This document shows, piece by piece, positions 53,337-61,904 of a DNA stretch of 64,000 bases; position 1 is the stretch's first letter; each line of letters begins with the position of its first letter. Source of the DNA: Sphingobacterium haloxyli (GTDB lineage Bacteria; Bacteroidota; Bacteroidia; Sphingobacteriales; Sphingobacteriaceae); NCBI RefSeq assembly GCF_002980525.1, contig NZ_PVBQ01000004.1:124001-188000 (forward strand), given 5' to 3'. The notes beneath the pieces are model-generated. The model saw nothing but the letters and a program-made list of their open reading frames with translations. It was not told the origin of the DNA and searched no databases. The position numbers were made by a program, and so were the translations under genes.

Positions 53337-53367
53337 TTGTAGAGACGCCGGTGCGACGTCTCTACAA
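53337..53367. terminator. Hairpin between E1 dehydrogenase and aroC, repeat-like
   Basis: Perfect arms TTGTAGAGACG (53337-53347) and CGTCTCTACAA (53357-53367), loop of 9 bases. The second arm ends one base before the aroC stop codon. It can serve both convergent genes. The GTAGAGACG/CGTCTCTAC stem resembles an interspersed repeat often seen in Bacteroidota and cyanobacteria. Confidence 0.75.
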
Positions 53368-54456
53368 TTAATTTTTATAAGCCTTAGACCGCAGCACGTG
53401 ATCGGCTAACACCAATGCCGTCATAGCTTCAACGATGATGACTGCACGTGAAACGACGCAAGGATCGTGCCGTCCCTTACCTGAGATGGTTGTGCTATCA
53501 CCGGCCTCATTTAATGTTTCCTGATCACGCATAATTGTAGCAACAGGTTTGAAAGCAGTACGAAATGTGATATCCATACCATTGGAAATGCCGCCTTGGA
53601 TACCGCCGGAAAAATTAGTACGTGTACGGACCTGCTCTTCTTCTTTTAAGAAAATGTCGTTGTGTTCAGAACCTTGCATTTCTGATCCACTGAAGCCTGA
53701 GCCATATTCAAATCCATGAACAGCATTAATGCTTAACATAGCCTTGCCTAAATCAGCATGTAATTTATCAAAGACCGGTTCGCCAAGCCCGGCGGGCACA
53801 CCTCGTACTACCGTCGATATTTTTCCGCCGATAGTGTCTCCTGCTTTTCGTATATAATCAATTAGAGCAATCATTTCATTTGCTGTTGCAGGATCCGAAC
53901 AGCGGACGATGTTGCTTTCCCGTATGTCGAGTAACGCTGACAAATTAGTTGTGTCCAAGTTTGGAGCTTCCAATGTACCTACAGCTGACACATGCGCAAA
54001 AATTTCGATACCCTGACTTTTAAGATAAAGCTTGGCGATAGCGCCTGCCGCTACTCGCGCTGCTGTCTCTCTTGCGGACGATCGTCCGCCGCCACGATAA
54101 TCCCGGATACCATACTTCTGTTGATAAGTATAGTCCGCATGGGACGGACGGTACTTATCTGCGATATGGGAATAGTCCTTGGATCGTTGATCTTCATTTG
54201 GTATAACGATGGCGATAGGTGTGCCTGTCGATTTTCCTTCGAAAACACCGGATAGAATTTGGGCGACATCGCTTTCCTTGCGCTGCGTCGTAATTTTCGA
54301 TTGTCCCGGTTTACGTTTATCCAACTCAGATTGTATAAAATCTTCGTCGATCGAGATATTAGGAGGGCAACCGTCAATAATAACTCCAATTGCCTTTCCA
54401 TGCGATTCGCCAAAGGTCGTGATTTTAAAGAGGTTGCCAAATGAATTTCCTGCCAT
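53368..54456 (-). CDS. aroC: Chorismate synthase
   Basis: The 362-residue protein has the signature stretches [18 protein letters not shown] near the N-terminus, [20 protein letters not shown] (FMN site, about 125-145) and the later [16 protein letters not shown] and [13 protein letters not shown] segments. It makes chorismate from EPSP and needs reduced FMN. It is the last gene of the pheA-DAHPS/CM-aroA-aroC group, 46 bases after aroA. Confidence 0.97.
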   Translation of the reverse strand: MAGNSFGNLFKITTFGESHGKAIGVIIDGCPPNISIDEDFIQSELDKRKPGQSKITTQRKESDVAQILSGVFEGKSTGTPIAIVIPNEDQRSKDYSHIADKYRPSHADYTYQQKYGIRDYRGGGRSSARETAARVAAGAIAKLYLKSQGIEIFAHVSAVGTLEAPNLDTTNLSALLDIRESNIVRCSDPATANEMIALIDYIRKAGDTIGGKISTVVRGVPAGLGEPVFDKLHADLGKAMLSINAVHGFEYGSGFSGSEMQGSEHNDIFLKEEEQVRTRTNFSGGIQGGISNGMDITFRTAFKPVATIMRDQETLNEAGDSTTISGKGRHDPCVVSRAVIIVEAMTALVLADHVLRSKAYKN

Positions 54457-54502
54457 AATGTTGTGATGTGTTTGGTAAATATATACTAATTTAATACCAG
54501 GG

Positions 54503-55759
54503 TTATCCGCTGATTAAGAAACCTTGCTGGCGCAGGTGACTCCAAAAATCGGGATAAGACTTTTCCACTACAATGGGGTCGTTAATCGTCACTTCGTCGA
54601 AGATCATTGCCAAGGGAGCGAATGCCATCGCCATCCGATGATCTTCGTATGTGTCAAACGTGATCCGGTTTGGCGCGTAAGCTTCTTTTGTCTTAACGTG
54701 GTAAGTTTCTCCATCAGCTACTATCGTGGCACCAAACTTTTCTAACTCGTTCTTTAAGGCGGATAGTCGGTCTGTTTCTTTGATTTTTAAGGTCTCTACT
54801 CCGGTGATCGAGATGTCACGGCGAACTGCTGCTGCCAATGCGACGATCGTTTGAGCTAAATCTGGACATCCCTTAAAATCGAAAAGCACCTTATCAGAGC
54901 CTTGGTTAACCTTAGCGATGTGCAGTCCGTTTTCCTGGAAAGAACTAGCTACTCCGAAGTGTGTCATCATCTCCATAATGGCGATATCGCCTTGTAGGCT
55001 GTGTGCTTTTAAACCTGGTAGCACGACTTTTCCCTCTTCGGATAGCGCGACGATAGCGTACCAATAGGAAGCCGCACTCCAATCCGGTTCAACATAAATT
55101 GTTGTCGGCTTAAATTCCTGTGGCGAAATTTCAATGGTATTATCTGTCCATGTATGGGTTATTCCAGCTTCTTGTAACATGTCTAAAGTCATGGTAACAT
55201 AAGGTTTGGAGGTCAGTTCTCCCGCAATCTCGAGTACCAGCCCTTGCTCTAGGGAAGCGGCAATGAGAAGAAGGGAAGATAAGTATTGACTACTGACATT
55301 TCCCTGTATGCTGACCCGCTGTTTTTCCTGCGCCATTCCTCCTTTTATCTTCAATGGGGGGAAACCGCTTTTTTTCTCGTAGTCAATAGCTGCACCCACT
55401 GTTTTCAACGCATCTACCAGAATGCCAATAGGACGCTGTTGCATGCGTTCCGTACCAGTAAGGATAAAGTTGCCTTCCGCCAGATTCAGATAAGAGGTGA
55501 GAAAACGCATAGCTGTTCCCGCAGGACCAATATCCACCATAACCGTTTCTTCCGTTTCACGCGATGTGTCCACCAGCGCTAGCGCTTTGTTCATGATAAC
55601 GGTATCAGCGGCCGCTGATAGGTTCTCTACTTTAACTGCTCCGCGACTTAACGCCTGTATAATAAGAGCACGGTTGCTCTCTGACTTAGAACCTGTAAGT
55701 TGAACCGTGCCCTTTATTGCTTTCGATGGATGGCGAACTGTAAGTGGTGTTGAACTCAT
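54503..55759 (-). CDS. aroA: 3-phosphoshikimate 1-carboxyvinyltransferase (EPSP synthase)
   Basis: The 418-residue protein has [30 protein letters not shown], and the catalytic end [20 protein letters not shown] and [15 protein letters not shown]. It joins shikimate-3-phosphate and phosphoenolpyruvate. The start codon lies directly against the stop of the DAHP synthase gene (no gap), so translation of the two is probably coupled. Confidence 0.96.
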   Translation of the reverse strand: MSSTPLTVRHPSKAIKGTVQLTGSKSESNRALIIQALSRGAVKVENLSAAADTVIMNKALALVDTSRETEETVMVDIGPAGTAMRFLTSYLNLAEGNFILTGTERMQQRPIGILVDALKTVGAAIDYEKKSGFPPLKIKGGMAQEKQRVSIQGNVSSQYLSSLLLIAASLEQGLVLEIAGELTSKPYVTMTLDMLQEAGITHTWTDNTIEISPQEFKPTTIYVEPDWSAASYWYAIVALSEEGKVVLPGLKAHSLQGDIAIMEMMTHFGVASSFQENGLHIAKVNQGSDKVLFDFKGCPDLAQTIVALAAAVRRDISITGVETLKIKETDRLSALKNELEKFGATIVADGETYHVKTKEAYAPNRITFDTYEDHRMAMAFAPLAMIFDEVTINDPIVVEKSYPDFWSHLRQQGFLISG

Positions 55760-56866
55760 TTAAGCCTCCGCCACAGGTTTCACGTTCATCACTTCGTTTT
55801 GCTTGCGAATAGACTCGTTGTGCAATAATTCGAGGTATTTGGTTGCGAAGTCCTCACTAAGCGATAATGCTTTCGCAAGTTGAACTCTTTTTTCTACGAT
55901 TTCATCCCAACGACTAACCTGTAGGATAGTAACGTTATTATCACGTTTGTATTCACCAATTTTTTCAGCAATTTTCATGCGGTCGCCAATTTGTTTTAGG
56001 ATTGCGTCGTCTAACTTATCTATTTGCTGACGCAATTCCGCAAGTTTATCATCGAAAATAGGATTGTTGGATTCTGGATGGCGAACTGCTAAGTGATCGA
56101 GTAAGTCTGCCAATGCAGCAGGAGTCACCTGTTGTTTAGCATCTGTCCAAGCAACTGATGGATCGATATGCGACTCTACAATCAAACCCTGTTGATCCAT
56201 ATCCATTGCCTTCTGCGAAATATAGGGGATTAGTTCGCGGTTGCCGCAGATGTGACTAGGGTCGTTAATGATAGGGAGCTCAGGGCAAGCTGATTTCAAC
56301 TGGACGGCGAGATCCCACATTGGCTCATTACGGAAGGCCGTTTTCTCGAAAGACGAGAATCCGCGGTGGATAGCACCTAATTTTTTTATACCAGCGCGGT
56401 TGATACGTTCTAGTGCACCAATCCATAGGGAAAGGTCTGGGTTGACCGGGTTTTTGACGAATACCGGTACATCGACACCTTGTAAAGCATCTGCAATTTC
56501 CTGTACAGTGAATGGATTTGCTGTAGAACGCGCACCCACCCATAGGATGTCTACACCAGCAGCCAATGCTTCTTCTACGTGTTTTGCTGTAGCTACTTCC
56601 GTTGCAGTCAATAGGCCTGTTTCTTCCTTCGCTCTTTTTAGCCACGCCAACCCTACGCTGCCTATTCCTTCAAACTCACCAGGACGAGTACGGGGTTTCC
56701 AAATACCCGCGCGTAACACATTTACTTTCCCTGTGTTTGCCAATAAATGTGCGGTGGAAACCACCTGTTCTTCTGTCTCTGCACTGCATGGTCCTGCAAT
56801 GATTAACGGTTTATCGCCTGTATCTATCCAAGATTTTAAAGGAGCGATGTCTAATGTATGTTTCAT
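55760..56866 (-). CDS. Bifunctional DAHP synthase/chorismate mutase
   Basis: The 368-residue protein has an N-terminal DAHP synthase domain of the KdsA-like type (about 1-260; AGPCSAETEEQVVSTAH, RAGIWKPRTRPGEFEGIG, IHRGFSSFEKTAFRNEPMWD, NDPSHICG) and a C-terminal AroQ chorismate mutase domain (about 270-355; LRQQIDKLDDAILKQIGDRM, IGEYKRDNN). One chain thus catalyses the first shikimate step and the branch to prephenate. The mutase domain is expected to give feedback control by prephenate or chorismate. It follows pheA by 19 bases. Confidence 0.95.
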   Translation of the reverse strand: MKHTLDIAPLKSWIDTGDKPLIIAGPCSAETEEQVVSTAHLLANTGKVNVLRAGIWKPRTRPGEFEGIGSVGLAWLKRAKEETGLLTATEVATAKHVEEALAAGVDILWVGARSTANPFTVQEIADALQGVDVPVFVKNPVNPDLSLWIGALERINRAGIKKLGAIHRGFSSFEKTAFRNEPMWDLAVQLKSACPELPIINDPSHICGNRELIPYISQKAMDMDQQGLIVESHIDPSVAWTDAKQQVTPAALADLLDHLAVRHPESNNPIFDDKLAELRQQIDKLDDAILKQIGDRMKIAEKIGEYKRDNNVTILQVSRWDEIVEKRVQLAKALSLSEDFATKYLELLHNESIRKQNEVMNVKPVAEA

Positions 56867-56885
56867 ATTTTTATAATTTTTTATA

Positions 56886-57713
56886 CTATACTTTCTCGTT
56901 TTTTATATATTCCCCCATAATAGTGAAATTTATGGTGTGTTTTAATACTTTGCGAATAGCCGCGTCATAGTCGCTTTGTTTTTTCCATTCTACATCTACA
57001 TAGAAATCATATTCATTTCGTCGACCTACCACAGGCATGGATTGGATTTTACTCAGATTCACATTCTGTTCTGCGAAACATTGCAGCACATTGGCTAAAG
57101 CACCTACGGCATTTCCAGTTTGAAACGATAGGGAAGCCTTATTCGCATTCTTTTGTTCAATTATCTCGTTTGATAAAATCAAGAAACGTGTTGCATTCTT
57201 CTTGTTGGTTTCGATTCTCTTTTCCAGAATTTCTAAGCCATATAATTCGGCTGCCGCGATACTGGCAATTGCAGCGGTATGCGTCAGCTTATTTTCAATA
57301 ATACTTTTGGCACAGGCGGCAGTGTCCATCCCCTCCTTTATTGTCCAGTCTGGATGTTCACTCAAAAATTCATCGCATTGGCGTATAGCGATCGGGTGAG
57401 ATTCGACAAATTTAATGTCAGAAAGTCGCGTACCCGGCAACGCCAACAGATTTTGCTGTATGTTTAGATGAACCTCCCCAATAATGTGGAATTTGTAATC
57501 ACGGAGTAGATTATAGTTTGGTAAAATACTACCGGCAATGGAGTTTTCGATGGCCATCACAACATAATCTGTTTTACCGTGCTTTAGTAGTTCACAGGTT
57601 TTCTTGAAAGACTCGCACTCTATAATTTCAATGCCTTCCGCCCCGAAATATTTTTGAGCTGCTTCTTCATGAAAAGAAGCTCTAACACCTTGTATCGCAA
57701 TTCTTGTTTTCAT
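56886..57713 (-). CDS. pheA: Prephenate dehydratase with ACT domain
   Basis: The 275-residue protein has a type 2 periplasmic-binding-like catalytic domain (1-180; AIENSIAGSILPNYNLLRD, and the NATRFLIL catalytic Thr-Arg-Phe motif) and a C-terminal ACT domain (about 190-270; SFQTGNAVGALANVLQCFA, then NLSKIQSMPVVGRRNEYDFY). The GAL motif of the Phe site is kept, but ESRP reads QSMP. It makes phenylpyruvate for phenylalanine. It is the first structural gene after the leader peptide and attenuator at 57751-57868. Confidence 0.95.
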   Translation of the reverse strand: MKTRIAIQGVRASFHEEAAQKYFGAEGIEIIECESFKKTCELLKHGKTDYVVMAIENSIAGSILPNYNLLRDYKFHIIGEVHLNIQQNLLALPGTRLSDIKFVESHPIAIRQCDEFLSEHPDWTIKEGMDTAACAKSIIENKLTHTAAIASIAAAELYGLEILEKRIETNKKNATRFLILSNEIIEQKNANKASLSFQTGNAVGALANVLQCFAEQNVNLSKIQSMPVVGRRNEYDFYVDVEWKKQSDYDAAIRKVLKHTINFTIMGEYIKNEKV

Positions 57714-57750
57714 TTTTTTTATTTAACCGCCTAGGGTACTATTTTCATAC

Positions 57751-57783
57751 AAAAAAGTCCCGAACATCATCCGGGACTTTTTT
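57751..57783 (-). terminator. Attenuator hairpin in the pheA leader
   Basis: Perfect 12-bp arms AAAAAAGTCCCG (57751-57762) and CGGGACTTTTTT (57772-57783) with a 9-base loop. On the - strand it ends in a T-run 38 bases before the pheA ATG, so it terminates transcription ahead of pheA unless disrupted. CTGGGA just after the leader peptide (- strand, 57813-57808) can pair with TCCCGG (57776-57771) in the terminator and form an alternative structure. Confidence 0.88.
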
Positions 57784-57814
57784 GTCTATTCACACAAACA
57801 TACAAGCTCCCAGC

Positions 57815-57868
57815 TTACCTTTTATAGTAAAAGTCGCCAAAATAAAAGTATGTGTTGCGTGTTGTCAT
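57815..57868 (-). CDS. Phe/Tyr-rich leader peptide of the aromatic amino acid operon
   Basis: A 17-codon frame, MTTRNTYFYFGDFYYKR, ends in TAA (57815-57817). Seven of its residues are aromatic (3 Phe, 4 Tyr), clustered at positions 7-10 and 13-15. It lies 13 bases downstream of the expected transcription start region and 32 bases before the terminator hairpin. This is the classic layout of ribosome-mediated attenuation: stalling at Phe or Tyr codons when charged tRNA is scarce would free the antiterminator. A short hairpin CTTTT/AAAAG overlaps the last Phe-Tyr-Tyr codons. The ribosome-binding site is weak (TTGAGAC before ATG), which is common in this phylum. It controls pheA, the DAHP synthase/mutase, aroA and aroC. 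Confidence 0.82.
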   Translation of the reverse strand: MTTRNTYFYFGDFYYKR

Positions 57869-57886
57869 GTCTCAAATTCTACAGTT

Positions 57887-57918
57887 CAAAAGTAGAGCTA
57901 TTATTTTATATATCCAAA
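57887..57918 (-). promoter_or_regulatory. Promoter of the pheA-aro operon
   Basis: On the - strand TTTG (57918-57915), 20 bases, TACTTTTG (57894-57887): full match to the Bacteroidota consensus. Transcription would begin near 57881, about 13 bases before the leader peptide. Confidence 0.8.
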
Positions 57919-58326
57919 ATAAATTTAAAAATAGTTTGTTTTTTTTGTGTTCAATTTTGCGGTTTAAAACGATGTTTTTTTCGGTTATTTTTGTCGGATT
58001 TTTGTGTATTATATCAGTTCTTTTTCTATCCCCAATTTTCTTTTATTGATTTACTATTATGTTTATATACAGTGCTTTAGGTTTTTAATGACTAACACAT
58101 TAATCTATTTTAAACTAATTTTTTTTCATTTAATTCGTCAATTTTATGCTATTTTTTTTGTCATTAGTGGTGTTTTTTATGGGTTATTTTTGTGATAAAA
58201 TTTATTGTATTTTCATTAAAAAACGGACTTATATAGAAAAAGGGTCCCGGTTCGCAAGTGACTGCTAGTCCGGCTTGCAGAATAACGTATTATTTCATTC
58301 CTTTGCCCACATATCAAGGTAATTGT
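57919..58326. other. AT-rich intergenic region
   Basis: About 400 bases of T-rich sequence without a credible gene. TATTTTTG at 58185-58192 could be a -7 element for the EamA gene, with TTTG 24 bases upstream (longer than normal spacing). An imperfect stem TTCGCAAG/CTTGCAGAA lies at about 58251-58282. Confidence 0.5.
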
Positions 58327-59175
58327 ATGTTTTACGTACTTCTTAGTGTAATCTGTAGTGTGACAGTTTCTGTCATCATTAAACTGGCGAAAAAAAATGG
58401 TGTGCAGCATCTGCATCTTGTTGTTTGGAATTATCCCGTCGCGGTATTAGCAACGCTGTTGTATCTAAAGCCGGGCACGGTTGTCGTTCCGCCGTCTGCA
58501 CTACCATGGGGTTTGTATTTGTTATTGGCGGTGCTGCTACCGTCTATATTTTTATGCATTGCCTATGCTATTCAGTACAATGGTATCGTTAAAACGGAGG
58601 TTGCACAGCGTCTTTCGTTGTTTATTCCTTTATTGGCTGCCTTTTTTATCTTTAAGGAAGTGATAGGTGTGTCTAAATTGGTGGGGATCGTTGTCGGGAT
58701 TGCTGCGATCCTGTGTTCTATTGGTTGGAAAAAAGGAGGTGCGAAGGAGGGCTGGGTTTATGCTCTGGCCGTGTTTTTTGGGATGGGGATTATCGATATC
58801 CTTTTCAAGAAGGTCGCACTGTTCCGCGCAGTACCGTATACTTATTCTATGCTACTAATTTTCTTGTTGGCAATGTTTATATCTTTTGGTTTTTTGATCT
58901 ATCGCATGTCAATAAGAAAAGAGCGTTTACAATTTAAGTCCATTGTTTGGGGTATAGTCTTAGGATTATTTAACTTTGGCAATATCCTGTTCTATATGAG
59001 AGCCCATCAGGAACTGTCTGAGAGTCCTTCTGTCGTTTTCACGGGAATGAATATTGGTGTTATTCTACTCGGGGCGATCGTTGGCGTGGGCTTTTTCTCA
59101 GAGCGGCTGACGTTTTTGAATAAGATAGGCTTATTATTAGCCGTTTTTTCCGTATTAATAATTGCGTTACTGTGA
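58327..59175 (+). CDS. EamA/DMT-superfamily permease
   Basis: The start is placed at ATG 58327, preceded by AAGG and opening directly into the first membrane helix (MFYVLLSVICSVTVSVIIKL); a GTG in frame 69 bases upstream would add a non-membrane segment. The 282-residue protein has about ten membrane helices in two EamA halves and no signal peptide. Substrates of this superfamily are metabolites and amino acids; this one is not predictable. Its end overlaps the next start in GTGA, so the YigZ-like gene is translated from the same mRNA. Confidence 0.82.
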   Translation: MFYVLLSVICSVTVSVIIKLAKKNGVQHLHLVVWNYPVAVLATLLYLKPGTVVVPPSALPWGLYLLLAVLLPSIFLCIAYAIQYNGIVKTEVAQRLSLFIPLLAAFFIFKEVIGVSKLVGIVVGIAAILCSIGWKKGGAKEGWVYALAVFFGMGIIDILFKKVALFRAVPYTYSMLLIFLLAMFISFGFLIYRMSIRKERLQFKSIVWGIVLGLFNFGNILFYMRAHQELSESPSVVFTGMNIGVILLGAIVGVGFFSERLTFLNKIGLLLAVFSVLIIALL

Positions 59176-59789
59176 GTTTATTTGAAGATACATATTTAAC
59201 GATTGATCAATCCAATGAGGGATTGTTTAGGGACAAGGGGAGTAAATTTGTTGCCTATGCATATCCCTTTGAAAACGAAGAAAAGCTCAATGATATTATT
59301 GCAGAGCTGAGAGCATTGCATCCGAAGGCACGTCATTATTGCTGGGCATATCGTTTGACACCCGACCGTTCGGTTTTCCGCTTAAGCGACGACGGAGAGC
59401 CTTCTGGAACGGCAGGGCGTCCCATACTGAATACGCTATTGTCGAAAAATGTAACCAATGTCTTAGTGGTCGTGGTGCGCTATTTCGGCGGCACACTTTT
59501 GGGTGTCCCCGGGTTGATAAACGCCTATAAAGCGGCCACACAAGAGGCTTTGGATGCAGCTAGGATTATCGAAAAAACGGTTAATGATGTTTATCGGATT
59601 ACCTTCGATTATTTGCAAATGAATGAGGTGATGCGTCTAGTCAAAGAAGAAGATCTGCCTATTTTAAAACAGGCGTTCGACAACAATTGTTCTATGGATG
59701 TGGAAGTAAGAAAATTACGCGTTAATCAAGTCGTCGAGAAGCTCGATATGCTAAGTGGTGTCCAGTATGCATACCTTCACACGTTATGA
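59172..59789 (+). CDS. YigZ/IMPACT-family protein (UPF0029)
   Basis: The 205-residue protein has a GTG start at 59172 that overlaps the stop of the EamA gene. The IMPACT domain shows KGSKFVAYAYPFENEEK, ARHYCWAYRL, the DDGEPSGTAGRPIL loop, and VRYFGGTLLGVPGLI, all typical of YigZ. The C-terminal part looks like the small ferredoxin-fold domain of this family. Homologues are linked to translation control, but the bacterial role is unsettled. Confidence 0.9.
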   Translation: MSLFEDTYLTIDQSNEGLFRDKGSKFVAYAYPFENEEKLNDIIAELRALHPKARHYCWAYRLTPDRSVFRLSDDGEPSGTAGRPILNTLLSKNVTNVLVVVVRYFGGTLLGVPGLINAYKAATQEALDAARIIEKTVNDVYRITFDYLQMNEVMRLVKEEDLPILKQAFDNNCSMDVEVRKLRVNQVVEKLDMLSGVQYAYLHTL

Positions 59790-59807
59790 TGTGCCGTCAG
59801 GTAACTG

Positions 59808-60509
59808 TTATTCCGATCTTTTTAATTTGTCCCTTAACAGCCGATCAACTATTTCGACTCGGTGATAAATAGCTTGGGCCGCGTCGACCAGGTGTTTGTA
59901 TTTGTTAAATACTTCTCTCGCTAATTCCGTGTAGTGAAAGAAACATGCCTCTACTTTTCCATATTCTTCTAAAAAGGACTGGTGGTCATCGTCTAATGAT
60001 ACCGTATGGACAGACACTTCTTCATAACGTGGGTATAGTTCATCAAGCGCACTGAAGTATTTAGGGTCGATCACAGCGTCATCTTCGTAGATATTTTCTA
60101 TGTCGCGATTGTATGTTTCGGTCAGGATTAGTATTTTCTCATAGAGGTTCTGTAAATCCAGATTGTGTTTGTCGCAGATAGTAAAAAAGTTCCCGATATC
60201 AATAGTGATTTCGCCGTCAAAGAACTCTTTATCTTCCAGTTCGGTAACACCTAACCAATCTTCTAAAATTTCCAGTTCCTGTTCCATGCCGAGACGTCGA
60301 AAAGACAGGTCCGCAATAATATCGTCCGCCGCTTTGAGTTCGCTCTGTATTTTCATTACGTGCTCCTTGATTTCCCAAGTTTTATCATGTGCCTCGTAAT
60401 AGAATTGCAGAGCTTTCTGCTCAAACGGAGGCGGCGTGATTTGGTCGTCAAAATCGAGTGTAATATTCTTTAAGGGGTGTTTTTTAAGAATTGTTCTGAT
60501 CATATGCAT
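59808..60509 (-). CDS. Conserved helical protein of unknown function
   Basis: I do not recognise this protein. The start is put at the ATG at 60509 (another Met follows two codons later); the frame continues to a TTG at 60578 but the extra 23 residues look unlike a start. The roughly 233-residue product is very rich in Glu, Asp and Leu and mostly helical, with likely coiled-coil stretches (HVMKIQSELKAADDIIADL, ELAREVFNKYKHLVDAAQA). No signal peptide, membrane helix or catalytic motif is seen. It lies 131 bases after rodA in the same direction and could be part of that transcript, which would place it with the cell-elongation genes. Confidence 0.6.
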   Translation of the reverse strand: MHMIRTILKKHPLKNITLDFDDQITPPPFEQKALQFYYEAHDKTWEIKEHVMKIQSELKAADDIIADLSFRRLGMEQELEILEDWLGVTELEDKEFFDGEITIDIGNFFTICDKHNLDLQNLYEKILILTETYNRDIENIYEDDAVIDPKYFSALDELYPRYEEVSVHTVSLDDDHQSFLEEYGKVEACFFHYTELAREVFNKYKHLVDAAQAIYHRVEIVDRLLRDKLKRSE

Positions 60510-60640
60510 GCTACTGTACCGCGCGTTAAAGTTACCGAATTTATTTAAGAACGAGAAGATTGCGGTTATGCAGCGCAACCGGATTCAAAACGGCCACTTT
60601 TAAGATACCTCTCCGCTGGTATGTGACATTAGGAACACCA

Positions 60641-61903
60641 TCACCCGTTGAGCCCTTTACGGCTTGAATCAAAACGTAGTAGGATAAACAAGAGAACAGT
60701 AAAGCTCCAAAGAGAAGAACCGCCATAACTGAGCAAAGGAAGAGGGATGCCGATAACGGGTACCAAACCTATCGTCATACCGATATTGATAAAGAAATGG
60801 AAAAATAGGATAGATGCGACACCGTAGGCGTAAATGCGTGCAAAAGCGGTCCTTTGGCGTTCTGCGATACTAATTAAGCGGAGTAGTAGTGTCAGATAGA
60901 TGGCGATAACGACCGTGGAGCCCACGAACCCCCATTCTTCGCCAATGGTACAGAAGATAAAATCGGTGCTTTGTTCCGGAACGAATTTGTATTTTGTTTG
61001 TGTTCCCTGCAGGAAGCCTTTTCCAAGTAGCTGTCCCGACCCGATGGCTATCTTGGATTGGTTGAGGTTATACCCTTCGCCCCGTGGATCGTGAATCTTT
61101 CCCAAAAGAACGTCAATCCGGTTGCGTTGGTGTGTTTGCAAAATATGTTCATAGGCAAAATCTACCATCAGGACGTATACGGCGCATGCAAAAAAAAGTA
61201 CACCAACATTGATAATATATTTACGCTTTTTCCGCAGCGAATAAATTAGTAATCCCGCAATGAGTGCTAACACACCAATAATAATCCATTGATTGATCAG
61301 GAGAGCTAATATAAATAGGAGGATAGCGAGGCCCCCTAATAACAGGAGCGTGTTTCCAACATACCCTTCTCGATAAAATACAAAAATTAAGGCGAAGAAC
61401 GCTAGCGCAGAACCTGTGTCGGGCTGGAGCATGACTAAAGCGACAGGGAATAAAACAATCAAAGCCCCTATAAAGAGTGTTTTGATATTCGGGTTCTTGT
61501 TGGTCTGAGAACTAAGATACGTCGCTAGGAGTAAACAGGTAGCCAGTTTACCGAATTCGGAGGGTTGCAAACGAAAGCTACCCAATGGTATCCATGCTTG
61601 GTTTCCTCCTACATTCCGACCGATAATCAATACTAGTATCAACAGTAGGATGACTACTGCATAGATAAGGGGAGATGTTGAAATAAAAAACTTCGCGTCG
61701 ATAATCAAGATGCTGAATCCGATAATCAAGGCCGTGAAAATATAAATAGATTGCTTGCCATAGTTTGTTTCCATACTAAAAATGCTTGGCTGCTCCGGGT
61801 CGTAAACAGCGGCATAGATGTTAAACCAGCCAATCAGGCAGAGGGCAAGCCATAATAAAATAGTGAACCAGTCGATACGGCCAAAAAAGTTTTTCTCTCC
61901 CAT
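60641..61903 (-). CDS. rodA: Rod shape-determining protein RodA (SEDS glycosyltransferase)
   Basis: The 420-residue membrane protein has about ten helices and SEDS landmarks: a central loop ending in DPRGEGYNLNQSKIAIGSGQ, GFLQGTQTKYKFVPEQSTDFI, and PLLSYGGSSLW near the C-terminus. It polymerises glycan strands for cell elongation together with PBP2, whose gene lies one base upstream. A central loop is longer than in E. coli RodA (370), with an extra hydrophobic stretch around residues 200-245. Gene order mreD-mrdA-rodA is conserved in many bacteria. Confidence 0.93.
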   Translation of the reverse strand: MGEKNFFGRIDWFTILLWLALCLIGWFNIYAAVYDPEQPSIFSMETNYGKQSIYIFTALIIGFSILIIDAKFFISTSPLIYAVVILLLILVLIIGRNVGGNQAWIPLGSFRLQPSEFGKLATCLLLATYLSSQTNKNPNIKTLFIGALIVLFPVALVMLQPDTGSALAFFALIFVFYREGYVGNTLLLLGGLAILLFILALLINQWIIIGVLALIAGLLIYSLRKKRKYIINVGVLFFACAVYVLMVDFAYEHILQTHQRNRIDVLLGKIHDPRGEGYNLNQSKIAIGSGQLLGKGFLQGTQTKYKFVPEQSTDFIFCTIGEEWGFVGSTVVIAIYLTLLLRLISIAERQRTAFARIYAYGVASILFFHFFINIGMTIGLVPVIGIPLPLLSYGGSSLWSFTVLLFILLRFDSSRKGLNG

Positions 61904-61904
61904 T

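Noticed and set aside
57850..58195. Several short + strand frames of 60-75 codons upstream of the EamA gene
   Set aside because: They lie in T-rich sequence, overlap each other in different frames, encode only Phe/Leu/Ile-rich strings and have no ribosome-binding sites. Two of them oppose the leader peptide.
58251..58282. Possible tRNA fragment or structured RNA
   Set aside because: Only one imperfect stem is present; no acceptor stem or anticodon arm could be drawn.
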